Shown here one piece after another: positions 41,861 to 50,087 of a stretch of DNA of 64,000 nt. The stretch is taken from NCBI RefSeq assembly GCF_016735585.2, contig NZ_JAERSE020000005.1:62001-126000 (forward strand), given 5' to 3'. Under the pieces are notes generated by a model. That model searched no databases. It was not told where the DNA came from and saw nothing but the letters and a program-made list of their open reading frames with translations. Position 1 is the stretch's first letter. Each line of letters starts with the position of its first letter. The DNA comes from Chryseobacterium tagetis (lineage in GTDB: Bacteria > Bacteroidota > Bacteroidia > Flavobacteriales > Weeksellaceae). The translations under genes and the position numbers were made by a program.

Positions 41861-41914
41861 TTGTATTTAAAAATTAGGGGGTGTTGTTTTTAAAATCTTT
41901 TTTTATAAAAAAAA

Positions 41915-41936
41915 TAACCTCCGTTTCCGAAGGTTA
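41915..41936 (-). terminator. Terminator of hemH
   Basis: Stem TAACCT-CG / CG-AGGTTA with one mismatch and loop TTTC, 5 bp past the hemH stop, A-run on the low side. Confidence 0.8.
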
Positions 41937-41941
41937 CTATT

Positions 41942-42970
41942 TTAAACTAAATAAAATTCATTGAGCTTTTCCTCACAAAGAGTTTTTACTACTTCAATCC
42001 ATCGGTCCTCATCGTTCAGACATGGAATATAATGGAAGTTTTCTCCACCACCGTGTAAAAACTGTTCTTTGCCTTCCACTGAAATTTCTTCCAGAGTTTC
42101 CAGACAGTCTGAAACGAAAGCTGGACAAACAATTGCCAGATTTTTAATTCCTTTTTTGCCAATACTTTCAAGAGTTTCATCTGTGTAAGGCTCCATCCAT
42201 TTGTCTTTTCCTAATCTGGATTGGAAAGTAACCATTACTTTTTCTTTTGGCAATCCTAATTTTTTAATGACAGAATTGGTGACATCAAAACATTGATGAC
42301 GATAACAAAACTGATGACTCGGATTACTCTCACGCGAACAGCAATCGTTTAAATTACATGTTTTCGTAGGATCGGTTTTGTATATATGTCTTTCCGGAAC
42401 TCCGTGATAAGAAAACTGTAAAGCATCAAAATTCTCAGGAAGTTTTTCTTTAATGCTTTCCGCAAGACATTCTATATAAATATCTCTATTGTAAAAAGGC
42501 TGAATATAATTGATTTTTACATCCGGGAATTTGGCTTTTCTTACTTCCTCGGCTTTTTCAATTACCGTTTCCGTTGTGCTCATCGCATATTGTGGATACA
42601 ACGGGAAAAGTACGATTTCAGTAACGCCTTTCTCTGTTAATTTTCTGATCCCTGTTTCAATGCTTGGTTCTGCATATCTCATTCCGATTTCTACCGGAAC
42701 ATCCACAAGTTTCTGAAGTTTTTTCTGAATTTTTTCTGTAATGACAATCAGAGGTGATCCTTCATCTGTCCAGACTGTTTTGTAAGCTTCTGCAGATTTT
42801 GCAGGTCTTGTATTTAAAATAATTCCACGAACCAAAAGTGCACGGAAAATCCAGCGATAGTCAATCACTCTTTCATCCATCAGGAATTCATCCAGATATT
42901 CTTTTACATCATTTACTGCTGTGGATTTTGGTGAACCAAGATTTACCAGTAAAATTCCTTTTTTAGCCAA
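41942..42970 (-). CDS. hemH: Ferrochelatase with a Cys-rich internal segment
   Basis: 342 residues. Inserts Fe(II) into protoporphyrin IX (or coproporphyrin). Motifs: ILLVNLGSPKSTAVNDVKEYL, GSPLIVITEK, LFPLYPQYAMSTT, LQFSYHGVPERHI with the catalytic His (~189), and FVSDCLETLEEI (catalytic Glu). Between them is an insert with Cys at ~205, 210, 211, 222 and 227 (TCNLNDCC.. FCYRHQC). Some ferrochelatases are known to carry a [2Fe-2S] cluster in an internal Cys segment; this insert fits. Last of three genes with nfu and an NAD(P)H oxidoreductase; 11-bp gap. Confidence 0.96.
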   Translation of the reverse strand: MAKKGILLVNLGSPKSTAVNDVKEYLDEFLMDERVIDYRWIFRALLVRGIILNTRPAKSAEAYKTVWTDEGSPLIVITEKIQKKLQKLVDVPVEIGMRYAEPSIETGIRKLTEKGVTEIVLFPLYPQYAMSTTETVIEKAEEVRKAKFPDVKINYIQPFYNRDIYIECLAESIKEKLPENFDALQFSYHGVPERHIYKTDPTKTCNLNDCCSRESNPSHQFCYRHQCFDVTNSVIKKLGLPKEKVMVTFQSRLGKDKWMEPYTDETLESIGKKGIKNLAIVCPAFVSDCLETLEEISVEGKEQFLHGGGENFHYIPCLNDEDRWIEVVKTLCEEKLNEFYLV

Positions 42971-42981
42971 AATTTTTAATT

Positions 42982-43509
42982 TTAATTATCAATAGACTTT
43001 TCAAAATTCATCATAAATTTTGAAATTTGGGTAAAGGTATCGTTTTCTATTGAGCTGTTTTTATCAAATTTGCCCTTTATACCTTTTATCAGCAGTTGGT
43101 GGTCATCAACTTTTGCGCCAAGAGTCTTCAGGATTAATAATAATTCTTCATGCCCTTTTTCTCCATTGGCAGAAGCTGTTACAACTCCAACAGGTTTTTC
43201 ACTAAAAATAGTGGTGGAAACACACCATTCCAATAAATTTTTTACTCTACTCGGAATACTGAAAATATATTCCGGCGTAGAAAAAAGTACACCTGCTGAA
43301 GTATAGATATCTTCGCGGATTTTCAATACTTCAGCAGGTGTATTATTATTGGTAAGTTCTGTATCAAAATGCGGGAGGATAGAAAGGTTATCATAGAGCA
43401 CGAAATCAACATTGGTTCTTGTCTCCAATGCTTGTTCCATTAATTTTAAATTGCTGGAATTTTTCGTAGCGCTTCCAATAATGATGATGATCTTCTTTCT
43501 ATCAGACAT
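42982..43509 (-). CDS. NAD(P)H-dependent FMN reductase family protein
   Basis: 175 residues. Flavodoxin-like fold: IIIIGSATKNSSNLKLMEQA (phosphate loop of FMN), FDTELTNNN, GVLFSTPEYIFSIPSRVKNLLEW (GxxxxTPEYNxSxP signature) and PVGVVTASANGEKGHEEL. Transfers electrons from NAD(P)H via FMN; substrate unknown. It lies 11 bp after nfu and 11 bp before hemH, hinting that it supplies reducing power for iron or Fe-S/heme metabolism, by context only. Confidence 0.9.
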   Translation of the reverse strand: MSDRKKIIIIIGSATKNSSNLKLMEQALETRTNVDFVLYDNLSILPHFDTELTNNNTPAEVLKIREDIYTSAGVLFSTPEYIFSIPSRVKNLLEWCVSTTIFSEKPVGVVTASANGEKGHEELLLILKTLGAKVDDHQLLIKGIKGKFDKNSSIENDTFTQISKFMMNFEKSIDN

Positions 43510-43520
43510 TTTGTAGAAAA

Positions 43521-44399
43521 TTATCCGTTTACAGCTTCCACTCTTTCTACCAAATCAGGTACGAATTGTTTTAAAATATTTTCAATCCCGCCTTTTAATG
43601 TAGCTGTTGAACTTGGGCACCCTGAACAAGCACCCTGTAAAAGCATTTTTGCCGTTTTATGTTCCTTATCGTATTCCATCAAAGAAATCTTTCCGCCATC
43701 GTTTTCTACTGCAGGCGCAACATATTCATTTAAGATGTCAGAAATTTTCTGTTCGTCGTCCGTATATTCTCTGTTGATGATTTTTTCTACAGGATTTTCG
43801 TGTTTCTGAGCTTCAATAGTAGAAATTTCACCTCCGTTTTGAAGGTATTCAGCGATAAAACCGCGAACAGCCATCATGACTTGGTGCCATTCTACAGAAT
43901 TATCTCTTGTTACCGCTACGAAATTATCAGAAATAAAAACCTCAGTAGTAAAATCGAACTCTTTGAAAATTCCCTGAGCCAAAGGAACTCCTTCTGCTTC
44001 ATCTCTGGATTTTACTTCTACGAAACCGTCTATTAATAATTTGCTGGAAACGAACTTCATCACATTCGGATTTGGAGTCATTTCCGCGTAAATCTGATAC
44101 ATTTCTTTTCTTTTCTGAAGATAAATTCTCGGGTTGGCCAACAATTCGTCTTCCACTATGTTTTTCAGACTTTCAGCTACGTGCTCCCATTCTACAGTAT
44201 CTTGCTTTGCAACGGCTACAAAATTAGCCGTAATGAAAATTCTTTCTACAAACGGATAGTTGAAAAGTTCCTGTGCTAAAGGAATTTCTGAAATATCTGA
44301 GTCTCTGTCCAACTCCAAAGATCCCGGGATCAGGTTGTAATCCGCGACAAATTTCATCACTTTCGGGTTTTCGGTTGGTTCTATAAGGATAGTATGCAT
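43521..44399 (-). CDS. Nfu-type Fe-S carrier with duplicated N-domain
   Basis: 292 residues from the ATG at 44399 (MHTILIEPTENPKVMKFV); a TTG eight codons upstream is less likely. Two Nfu_N domains in tandem (MHTILIEPTENPKVMKFVAD and YAEMTPNPNVMKFVSSKLL, residues ~1-90 and ~100-190) are followed by the NifU C-terminal domain with LQGACSGCPSSTATLKGGI (CxxC at ~265) that binds a transient [4Fe-4S] cluster. Head of the nfu - FMN reductase - hemH operon. Confidence 0.93.
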   Translation of the reverse strand: MHTILIEPTENPKVMKFVADYNLIPGSLELDRDSDISEIPLAQELFNYPFVERIFITANFVAVAKQDTVEWEHVAESLKNIVEDELLANPRIYLQKRKEMYQIYAEMTPNPNVMKFVSSKLLIDGFVEVKSRDEAEGVPLAQGIFKEFDFTTEVFISDNFVAVTRDNSVEWHQVMMAVRGFIAEYLQNGGEISTIEAQKHENPVEKIINREYTDDEQKISDILNEYVAPAVENDGGKISLMEYDKEHKTAKMLLQGACSGCPSSTATLKGGIENILKQFVPDLVERVEAVNG

Positions 44400-44430
44400 T
44401 TTTTCGTTAAATTTGAGATACAAAAATACG

Positions 44431-44466
44431 GAATTAGAAATTAGAAGTTAGAAGCAGGAAGTTAGA
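44431..44466. repeat. Purine-rich repeat arm
   Basis: GAATTAGAAATTAGAAGTTA and GAAGCAGGAAGTTAGA in tandem-like order; first 18 bases identical to 28092-28109. Only one arm is present here, between the divergent nfu and carbonic anhydrase genes. Confidence 0.45.
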
Positions 44467-44552
44467 TTTTCGCTATCGGTATCATTTTAAAATTGTGAGA
44501 TCTAAAATTTAATTTCCCAATGAGCTCATTATCAAATTTTCAAATTAAAAAT

Positions 44553-45089
44553 ATGGCACTTATAAAAGAACTTTTAGGCAAAGCACCACAAATAGGAGAA
44601 AATGCATTTTTGGCTGAGACAGCTACTATTATTGGAGACGTTACGATGGGAACAGATTGTAGCATCTGGTACAATGCGGTGATCAGAGGAGATGTTCATT
44701 ACATCAAAATGGGAAATAAAGTGAATGTTCAGGATAATGCAATGCTTCATTGTACCTATCAGAAACATCCTTTAAACATAGGAAACAATGTATCGATTGG
44801 TCACAATGCAATTGTTCACGGATGCACCATTCATGACAATGTTTTGATCGGAATGGGAGCGATTGTAATGGATGAATGTCTGGTGGAAGAGAATTCTATC
44901 GTAGGCGCGGGTTCTGTGGTAACACAGGGAACTCATATCAAATCCGGAGAAGTTTGGGGAGGAGTTCCTGCAAGAAAAATTAAGGATATTAATGCACAGT
45001 TACTGGAAGGAGAAGTAAACAGAATTGCAGATAATTATGTGAAATATTCTTCCTGGTATAAAGAAAACGTAAAGCATGTTGAAGGATAG
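44553..45089 (+). CDS. Gamma-carbonic anhydrase family protein
   Basis: 178 residues from ATG 44553 (MALIKELLGKAPQIGENAFL); an in-frame ATG 11 codons upstream is possible but less homologous. Left-handed beta-helix of hexapeptide repeats: IIGDVTMGTDCSIWYNAVIR, GDVHYIKMG, NVSIGHNAIVHGCTI with the His metal ligands, GMGAIVMDECLVEENSIVGA, VWGGVPARK. Family members hydrate CO2 or, as YrdA/PaaY types, may have other roles. Confidence 0.92.
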   Translation: MALIKELLGKAPQIGENAFLAETATIIGDVTMGTDCSIWYNAVIRGDVHYIKMGNKVNVQDNAMLHCTYQKHPLNIGNNVSIGHNAIVHGCTIHDNVLIGMGAIVMDECLVEENSIVGAGSVVTQGTHIKSGEVWGGVPARKIKDINAQLLEGEVNRIADNYVKYSSWYKENVKHVEG

Positions 45090-45120
45090 TAGTATCAACT
45101 GTCTTCAAGGAAATTAATAG

Positions 45121-45154
45121 AAAAGTTCTCTCAATGTAAATTGGGAGAACTTTT
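45121..45154. terminator. Bidirectional terminator
   Basis: Stem AAAAGTTCTCTCAA / TTGGGAGAACTTTT with one G-T pair and loop TGTAAA, between the carbonic anhydrase gene and the convergent lipoprotein gene. Confidence 0.88.
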
Positions 45155-45173
45155 TATTTTAAATGATATGATA

Positions 45174-45614
45174 TTAATAAACTAAGACTGCTTTTCCGTT
45201 TTCACATTTCACTCCCGTAGGTTCGGCAGGCATCATACAGTCAGAAGTGATGTTGTATTTTTTATTGTATTCGGACATTGCGTTTTTATAAAATTCGATT
45301 TTAGGAAGCAATGTGCTTTCTATTTTTTTTGGATAAGCGATATAGGAAACGGGGCCACCACAGGCTTTTGATCCTATAGGAGAAAACGTCCAGTCTGTGG
45401 CATTTGTGCATTCTTCTTTTGCGATTTCTTCATGAATAGCAGACTCTATGGCTTCTAATCTTGCCTGATCATACTTTTGGCTGTTTTCATCGGCAGGTCT
45501 TTCGGAAATATCTTTTGGAAGGTTTGAGTCATCATTGACGACTGTTTTACATGATACGGCAAAAAGGGATAAGCAAAATGTAATGACGGATATTTTTAGC
45601 AGCTGGTTTTTCAT
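45174..45614 (-). CDS. Lipoprotein, Bacteroidota family of unknown function
   Basis: 146 residues with lipobox SLFAVSC (Cys ~22). The mature part has four Cys in a fixed pattern: EECTNATDWTFSPIGSKACG, GPVSYIAYPKKIE, and TSDCMMPAEPTGVKCENGKA, probably two disulfides in the periplasm or at the surface. I have seen the TDWTFxPIGSKACGGP motif as a conserved family but no function is assigned. Monocistronic, divergent from the helicase. Confidence 0.75.
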   Translation of the reverse strand: MKNQLLKISVITFCLSLFAVSCKTVVNDDSNLPKDISERPADENSQKYDQARLEAIESAIHEEIAKEECTNATDWTFSPIGSKACGGPVSYIAYPKKIESTLLPKIEFYKNAMSEYNKKYNITSDCMMPAEPTGVKCENGKAVLVY

Positions 45615-45663
45615 AAATTTTTTTTAACTAGAATCAAAGTTTATGCCTTAACAACATTTTCCG

Positions 45664-45671
45664 TAATTTTG
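45664..45671 (+). promoter_or_regulatory. -7 element of the helicase gene
   Basis: TAATTTTG (TAnnTTTG) 6 bp before ATG 45678. It overlaps the only alternative start (TTG 45669), which therefore is unlikely. Confidence 0.5.
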
Positions 45672-45677
45672 ACAACG

Positions 45678-47804
45678 ATGAACAATCATTTTTTTGACTT
45701 AATAGAACATACCAACCGAAGTATATTTTTAACGGGGAAAGCGGGAACAGGAAAGACGACTTTCCTCAATGATTTTGTAAGACGGACACGTAAAAAACAC
45801 ATTGTAGTTGCTCCTACGGGAATTGCAGCGATCAATGCAGGCGGTGTTACCATTCATTCAATGTTTGGATTGCCGCTGAGAACTTTTTTACCCACTACCG
45901 ATAGAATTGACACCAGTTTGGCAAATAATATTGCCGATCTGATGCCCCATTTTAAATATCGAAAAGACAAACTAAAACTTTTAAGAGAAGTTGAGGTTAT
46001 CATTATTGATGAGGTTTCGATGCTTCGTTCCGATGTACTGGATATGATGGATTTTTCTTTACGGTTTATCCGTAGAAATAATCAGCGTTTTGGTGGGGTT
46101 CAGATGTTGTTCATCGGGGATCTGTATCAGCTTCCGCCGGTAGTGAGAGATGAGCATATTCTGAAAATGTATTACAATTCTCCTTTCTTTTTCGACAGTT
46201 TGGCGATCAAGGAAATTCCTTTAATTACCATTGAACTCACAAAAGTCTACCGTCAGTCTGACGAAGAATTTTTGGAGATCTTAAATGCGATCCGTGACGG
46301 TGATGTTGCCAATATCGATTTTGATCATCTGAATAAAAGATATGATCCGGATTTTGATATGGGGAAAGAATCTTACGTTTATTTGTGTTCACACAATAAA
46401 ATGGCAGATGAAATCAATCAGGAAAAGCTAACGGAAATAAAAGTTGATGCTAAAACTTATGAAGCCAAGCTTTTTGGAGAATTTAAGGAGAATCAGTTTC
46501 CCAACGAACAGTTTTTAGAACTGAAAGTCGGAGCGCAGGTTATGTTTATCCGCAATGATATTTCCGGAGAAAAAAAATATTTCAACGGAAAGCTGGGTGA
46601 AATTTCCGCAGTGGATGAAAACGAAATTAAAGTCGTTCTTGAAGGAAGTGAAAGGGAAATTGTTGTAAAACGTGAAGTCTGGGAACAGAAAAAATATTTT
46701 CTGGATACTGATAAAACCATCAAGGAAGAAGTGTTGGGAAGTTTCGAGCAGTTTCCGATAAAGTTGGCTTGGGCGGTTACGATTCATAAAAGTCAGGGAC
46801 TGACGTTTGATAAGGTAATTATTGATGCCGGAAAAAGTTTTACCGCAGGACAGGTGTATGTGGCATTGTCACGTTGCCGAACACTGGAAGGAATTATTTT
46901 AAAATCTAAAATTACACCTGAAGTTATTTTTAAAGATAACCGGATTCTGAAATTTCAGGGGGAAACTCACGCCAATGATAATGTGGAAGCCATTTTAAAC
47001 CAAGAAAAATATGATTACAGCATCAGAAAAGTTCTTCGTACCGTAGATTCTCAATGGCTGCTGAATGAAGTTGAAGAATGGAATAAACTGTCAATTGCGG
47101 CCAAAAGTATTGATAAGGTAAAGACCAATCAGTTGTATCTTCAGTTGAAGCATGAGATCATTAATCTTGGAAAGATCTTCGAAAAACTGGAAAGAGTCAT
47201 TTCTCAAAAAGTCAATAATTTTATTGAACAGAAAGAAGAATGGTCTGAAATTGAAAATAAAACCAAAGGCGCGGTTAATTTCTTCTTTACGGAGATCAGA
47301 GATAAAGTTTTTAATCCTCTGAAAGAATTCTATGCCGAAATAAAAGGGGTAAAAGGTCTGAAACAATACAATGAAGAATTTAGAAGCTGGCTGGAAGATG
47401 TGGAAGAATATCTGAACAGTTTAAAAGAAATTCATTTATTGGACACCAAATTATTGGATGAGAAAAATGATAAGGAAATCAGCATGAAAATTGCTAAAGT
47501 TCCGTCTCAGGTTCTTACCTTCCAATTATTTGAACAGGGAAAAACAATTGCAGAAGTTGCGTTGGAAAGAGGATTGGTGAAAGAAACGGTCATTGGTCAT
47601 CTGGCGAAATTTGCAGAGCAGGGTTTACTGGATATTTCTAGAGTGATTACTTCAGATAAAATAAAAACGTTTGAAAATGTGTTCTATGAAAATCCAAAAG
47701 AAACGTTGACCGAATGGAAGAATGCATTGCCTAATGATTTTGAATTTAATGAAATCAGAATTCTTATTAATCACTTTACTTATTTAAAAGAGAAAGGAAA
47801 ATAA
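45678..47804 (+). CDS. Pif1-like DNA helicase with C-terminal helix-turn-helix
   Basis: 708 residues from ATG 45678. Superfamily 1B helicase: Walker A FLTGKAGTGKTTFLNDF (~17-33), IVVAPTGIAAINAGGVTIHS, Walker B VIIIDEVSMLRSDVLD, GDLYQLPPV, and motif VI-like WAVTIHKSQGLTFDKVII .. GQVYVALSRCR near 375-395. A long helical C-terminal region (~430-620) ends in a helix-turn-helix module (TFQLFEQGKTIAEVALERGL, VKETVIGHLAKFAEQG; HTH_40 type). Likely acts in DNA repair or at G-quadruplex/replication barriers, by family. Confidence 0.92.
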   Translation: MNNHFFDLIEHTNRSIFLTGKAGTGKTTFLNDFVRRTRKKHIVVAPTGIAAINAGGVTIHSMFGLPLRTFLPTTDRIDTSLANNIADLMPHFKYRKDKLKLLREVEVIIIDEVSMLRSDVLDMMDFSLRFIRRNNQRFGGVQMLFIGDLYQLPPVVRDEHILKMYYNSPFFFDSLAIKEIPLITIELTKVYRQSDEEFLEILNAIRDGDVANIDFDHLNKRYDPDFDMGKESYVYLCSHNKMADEINQEKLTEIKVDAKTYEAKLFGEFKENQFPNEQFLELKVGAQVMFIRNDISGEKKYFNGKLGEISAVDENEIKVVLEGSEREIVVKREVWEQKKYFLDTDKTIKEEVLGSFEQFPIKLAWAVTIHKSQGLTFDKVIIDAGKSFTAGQVYVALSRCRTLEGIILKSKITPEVIFKDNRILKFQGETHANDNVEAILNQEKYDYSIRKVLRTVDSQWLLNEVEEWNKLSIAAKSIDKVKTNQLYLQLKHEIINLGKIFEKLERVISQKVNNFIEQKEEWSEIENKTKGAVNFFFTEIRDKVFNPLKEFYAEIKGVKGLKQYNEEFRSWLEDVEEYLNSLKEIHLLDTKLLDEKNDKEISMKIAKVPSQVLTFQLFEQGKTIAEVALERGLVKETVIGHLAKFAEQGLLDISRVITSDKIKTFENVFYENPKETLTEWKNALPNDFEFNEIRILINHFTYLKEKGK

Positions 47805-47807
47805 AAT

Positions 47808-47840
47808 AAAAAAGGTTTTAGAATTACTAAAACCTTTTTT
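47808..47840. terminator. Bidirectional terminator
   Basis: Perfect 14-bp stem AAAAAAGGTTTTAG / CTAAAACCTTTTTT with loop AATTA, between convergent genes. Confidence 0.92.
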
Positions 47841-47844
47841 ATAT

Positions 47845-48288
47845 CTATTTATTTAATAAATCCTGATTGATATGGTATCCTACAATTTTGATGTTACCTT
47901 CTTTATCTTTTTGTAAAGTAAAAGTTTCATGGGTCGTTTCATTGCCTCTTTTTACATCATAAGTGAACAGATATTCACTTTTCGGATCGGTTCCTTTTAC
48001 AACCAGAGTTTCCCATTTTGAAAGATTGTATTCCTCGACAGGTCCGATTTTAGTGACCATGCTCAATAATTCTTCAAGTTTTGCCTTATCTGTTACTTCG
48101 AAAAATTTTTCGCCAAATAACTTGTGAACATTATCCTGATTAGTTCCATATTGAAGTTCCCAGTAAAATTTTTGAGGAATTTTTTCGCCATCTGCTTTGT
48201 CGGATTCCCGATCTTTATAAAATTGATTGAAATTGCAGCTTAGCAGAAGAAATAATGTGATCAGTAAGTAAGCTATTTTTGATTTCAT
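47845..48288 (-). CDS. Small lipoprotein, unknown function
   Basis: 147 residues with lipobox TLFLLLSC (Cys ~18). The mature protein looks like a single alpha/beta domain of the DUF4019/NTF2-like type: WELQYGTNQDNVHKLFGEKF, FEVTDKAKLEELLSMV, EYLFTYDVKRGNETTHETF, IKIVGYHINQ. The family call is a pattern guess. Only its own terminator and promoter region are nearby. Confidence 0.68.
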   Translation of the reverse strand: MKSKIAYLLITLFLLLSCNFNQFYKDRESDKADGEKIPQKFYWELQYGTNQDNVHKLFGEKFFEVTDKAKLEELLSMVTKIGPVEEYNLSKWETLVVKGTDPKSEYLFTYDVKRGNETTHETFTLQKDKEGNIKIVGYHINQDLLNK

Positions 48289-48456
48289 GGTTTTGAAAAT
48301 TAGTAGAACGATATTAATAATTTTAAGCCTAAAATAATCTGATCTTTGATGAGTTAGTCTTCATATTCTGAATTAAATTAAAATAATTACATGTTATTGT
48401 TTTGATAATCAATATTTAAAATATTTTTTTATATTTTTATACTAAACATTAATATC

Positions 48457-48825
48457 ATGAAATATCTTTTTATAACATTATTCTTATTCTTTCTGAATGC
48501 TGATAAAAAAGTAGAATTTAATTATAATTTATTAATAGGTTCCTGGTCACAGAAATCAATTGCCAATACTACTTCTACGGGAGTTTTCACCTTTAAAAAA
48601 GACAGTATGGCCGGCCTAGAAATGAGAAATGGGAAAACCGACGCCATGATTGGCGGTATGACGGGACCTTATTCTTTAAAAAGATCAAAAGGAATTTTGA
48701 AAATGTCTTTAATGGGAAAAGAAAAAGAATTTGAAATTCAGGAACTGACTTCCGATGTTTTAGTCATTCAAAATAAAAAAGAAGGGAAGGAAAAGCAGGT
48801 TTTTAATAGATTGGTTGAAAAATAA
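48457..48825 (+). CDS. Small exported lipocalin-like protein
   Basis: 122 residues with a short signal peptide (MKYLFITLFLFFLNA). The mature part begins NYNLLIGSWSQKSIANTTST and continues with alternating strands (GVFTFKKDSMAG, MTGPYSLKRSKGILKMSLMG, KEFEIQELTSDVLVIQN), typical of the lipocalin-like 5 family: a 'GSW' start and an up-and-down barrel. Ligand unknown. The gene is flanked by oppositely oriented unknown genes. Confidence 0.68.
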   Translation: MKYLFITLFLFFLNADKKVEFNYNLLIGSWSQKSIANTTSTGVFTFKKDSMAGLEMRNGKTDAMIGGMTGPYSLKRSKGILKMSLMGKEKEFEIQELTSDVLVIQNKKEGKEKQVFNRLVEK

Positions 48826-48837
48826 AAATTTAAATAC

Positions 48838-49287
48838 TTAATTATATACCACGAGTTTCTTTTTGTTATTTTCCCAATAACTTTCCCGGCGACTTATGTT
48901 TTTATACTGAGGTTCTTTATTTTCCCTTTCATGAAATTTATTTTTATCAGTCTCAATACATTCAATGACTGTAAAATAATTTTCATCAAGAGTATTGAAA
49001 TTAACCAGCTTTAGATAAGCATCAATAGAATTTTTGTCAATCATAATCTTTCCGCCTCCGCACCAATGTCTGTTTTGTCCGTTTTTCTTCACACCCGAAA
49101 CCCAATATTCTTCCCCAGTTTCTATGTCAAAATGGTTTCCTGAAATTCCGGTATTTTTGAGTTTTTTTAATGCTTTTCCATTAAAATAAATTGTTTGTCC
49201 AGATTTTGAAAACTCAACAAAGCCTATCCATGCAGGTCCGTTATGACCAAAGGATTTGTTTTCGATGTACATTATTTTTGATTTCAT
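48838..49287 (-). CDS. Conserved hypothetical cytoplasmic protein
   Basis: 149 residues, no signal peptide. Begins MKSKIMYIENKSFGHNGPAWIGFVEFS with SKSGQTIYFNGKALKKL, NHFDIETGEEYWVSGVKKNG and RHWCGGGKIMIDKNSIDAYL. I recall homologues being labelled '1-deoxy-D-xylulose-5-phosphate synthase' in public records, which this protein cannot be: it is four times shorter and has no thiamine-diphosphate motif. The compact Gly/Trp-rich N-terminal part suggests a small all-beta domain; function unknown. Confidence 0.65.
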   Translation of the reverse strand: MKSKIMYIENKSFGHNGPAWIGFVEFSKSGQTIYFNGKALKKLKNTGISGNHFDIETGEEYWVSGVKKNGQNRHWCGGGKIMIDKNSIDAYLKLVNFNTLDENYFTVIECIETDKNKFHERENKEPQYKNISRRESYWENNKKKLVVYN

Positions 49288-49328
49288 ACTTTCTATTGGT
49301 TAATTTTTAGGTCAGTGAAATGAGAATT

Positions 49329-49829
49329 TTATTTTTTTTCAAAATCATACAGTGTGATGTAGTCAATTTTACGTTGCCATATTTCAGTCATGGACGCGTG
49401 TGGAAATGCTCCGGATATTGATGTATTCTCAAATTCATTTTTATAATAATATTTTATATCTGCTTTATAGCTTAATGAAACATCTAGATTGCTTCTTAAG
49501 TTAAGTACAGTTTTCCAATCCTTATCTTCTTTTCCTTCCTTATAATATGCCCCCATAAAGAATAATTCAATTGTTTTTTCTTTAGGATTTTCAGAAAAAA
49601 GTTTTTCCCGTTTGTCTAATGAATAATATTTTTCGTAAGGTTCAATATTCAAAACACGATATTCATACTTATCTCCTTTTTCTCTTAATTCAAGAGTGAT
49701 TTTTGAACCTAGAGGAAATGTGAAGACACCATAATCAGTTGGAAACTTGGTAGGAATATTTAAACGTTCCTGAGAAATTAATCTGTTGCTAAATATTAGA
49801 ACTGTAAAAAGTAATAAAATTTTTTTCAT
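49329..49829 (-). CDS. Exported protein of unknown function
   Basis: 166 residues with a signal peptide (MKKILLLFTVLIFSNRLISQ). The mature protein starts ERLNIPTKFPTDYGVFTFPL and is strand-rich (SKITLELREKGDKYEYRVLN, LDVSLSYKADIKYYYKNEFE), with a predicted beta-sandwich look and a Trp-containing C-terminus. No homologous family recognised. Same direction as the preceding unknown gene, 41 bp away. Confidence 0.62.
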   Translation of the reverse strand: MKKILLLFTVLIFSNRLISQERLNIPTKFPTDYGVFTFPLGSKITLELREKGDKYEYRVLNIEPYEKYYSLDKREKLFSENPKEKTIELFFMGAYYKEGKEDKDWKTVLNLRSNLDVSLSYKADIKYYYKNEFENTSISGAFPHASMTEIWQRKIDYITLYDFEKK

Positions 49830-50087
49830 TGTAAATTACTGTAAAGAAATTAAGGATAAGTGTTTTTCCAAATATATAAAAAGAATTTTTCCTACGAAAA
49901 AGTATATAATTATAATATTAATTTCCAATAGTTTTTTCCTGAACTACCCAATCCATTCTATCGATTACAAAAAGTAACTAATGCAATTTATTAGTCTTAA
50001 ATTTGCTTGATTTTTATACCTGAAATTTAGAACATGAAATCGACAAAGGAAATTCTCTATTTCCTTTAAAAAAATAAATATCTCAAT

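Noticed and set aside
48838..49287. 1-deoxy-D-xylulose-5-phosphate synthase label
   Set aside because: Only 149 residues and none of the thiamine-diphosphate or transketolase motifs; such a label would be an annotation carry-over.
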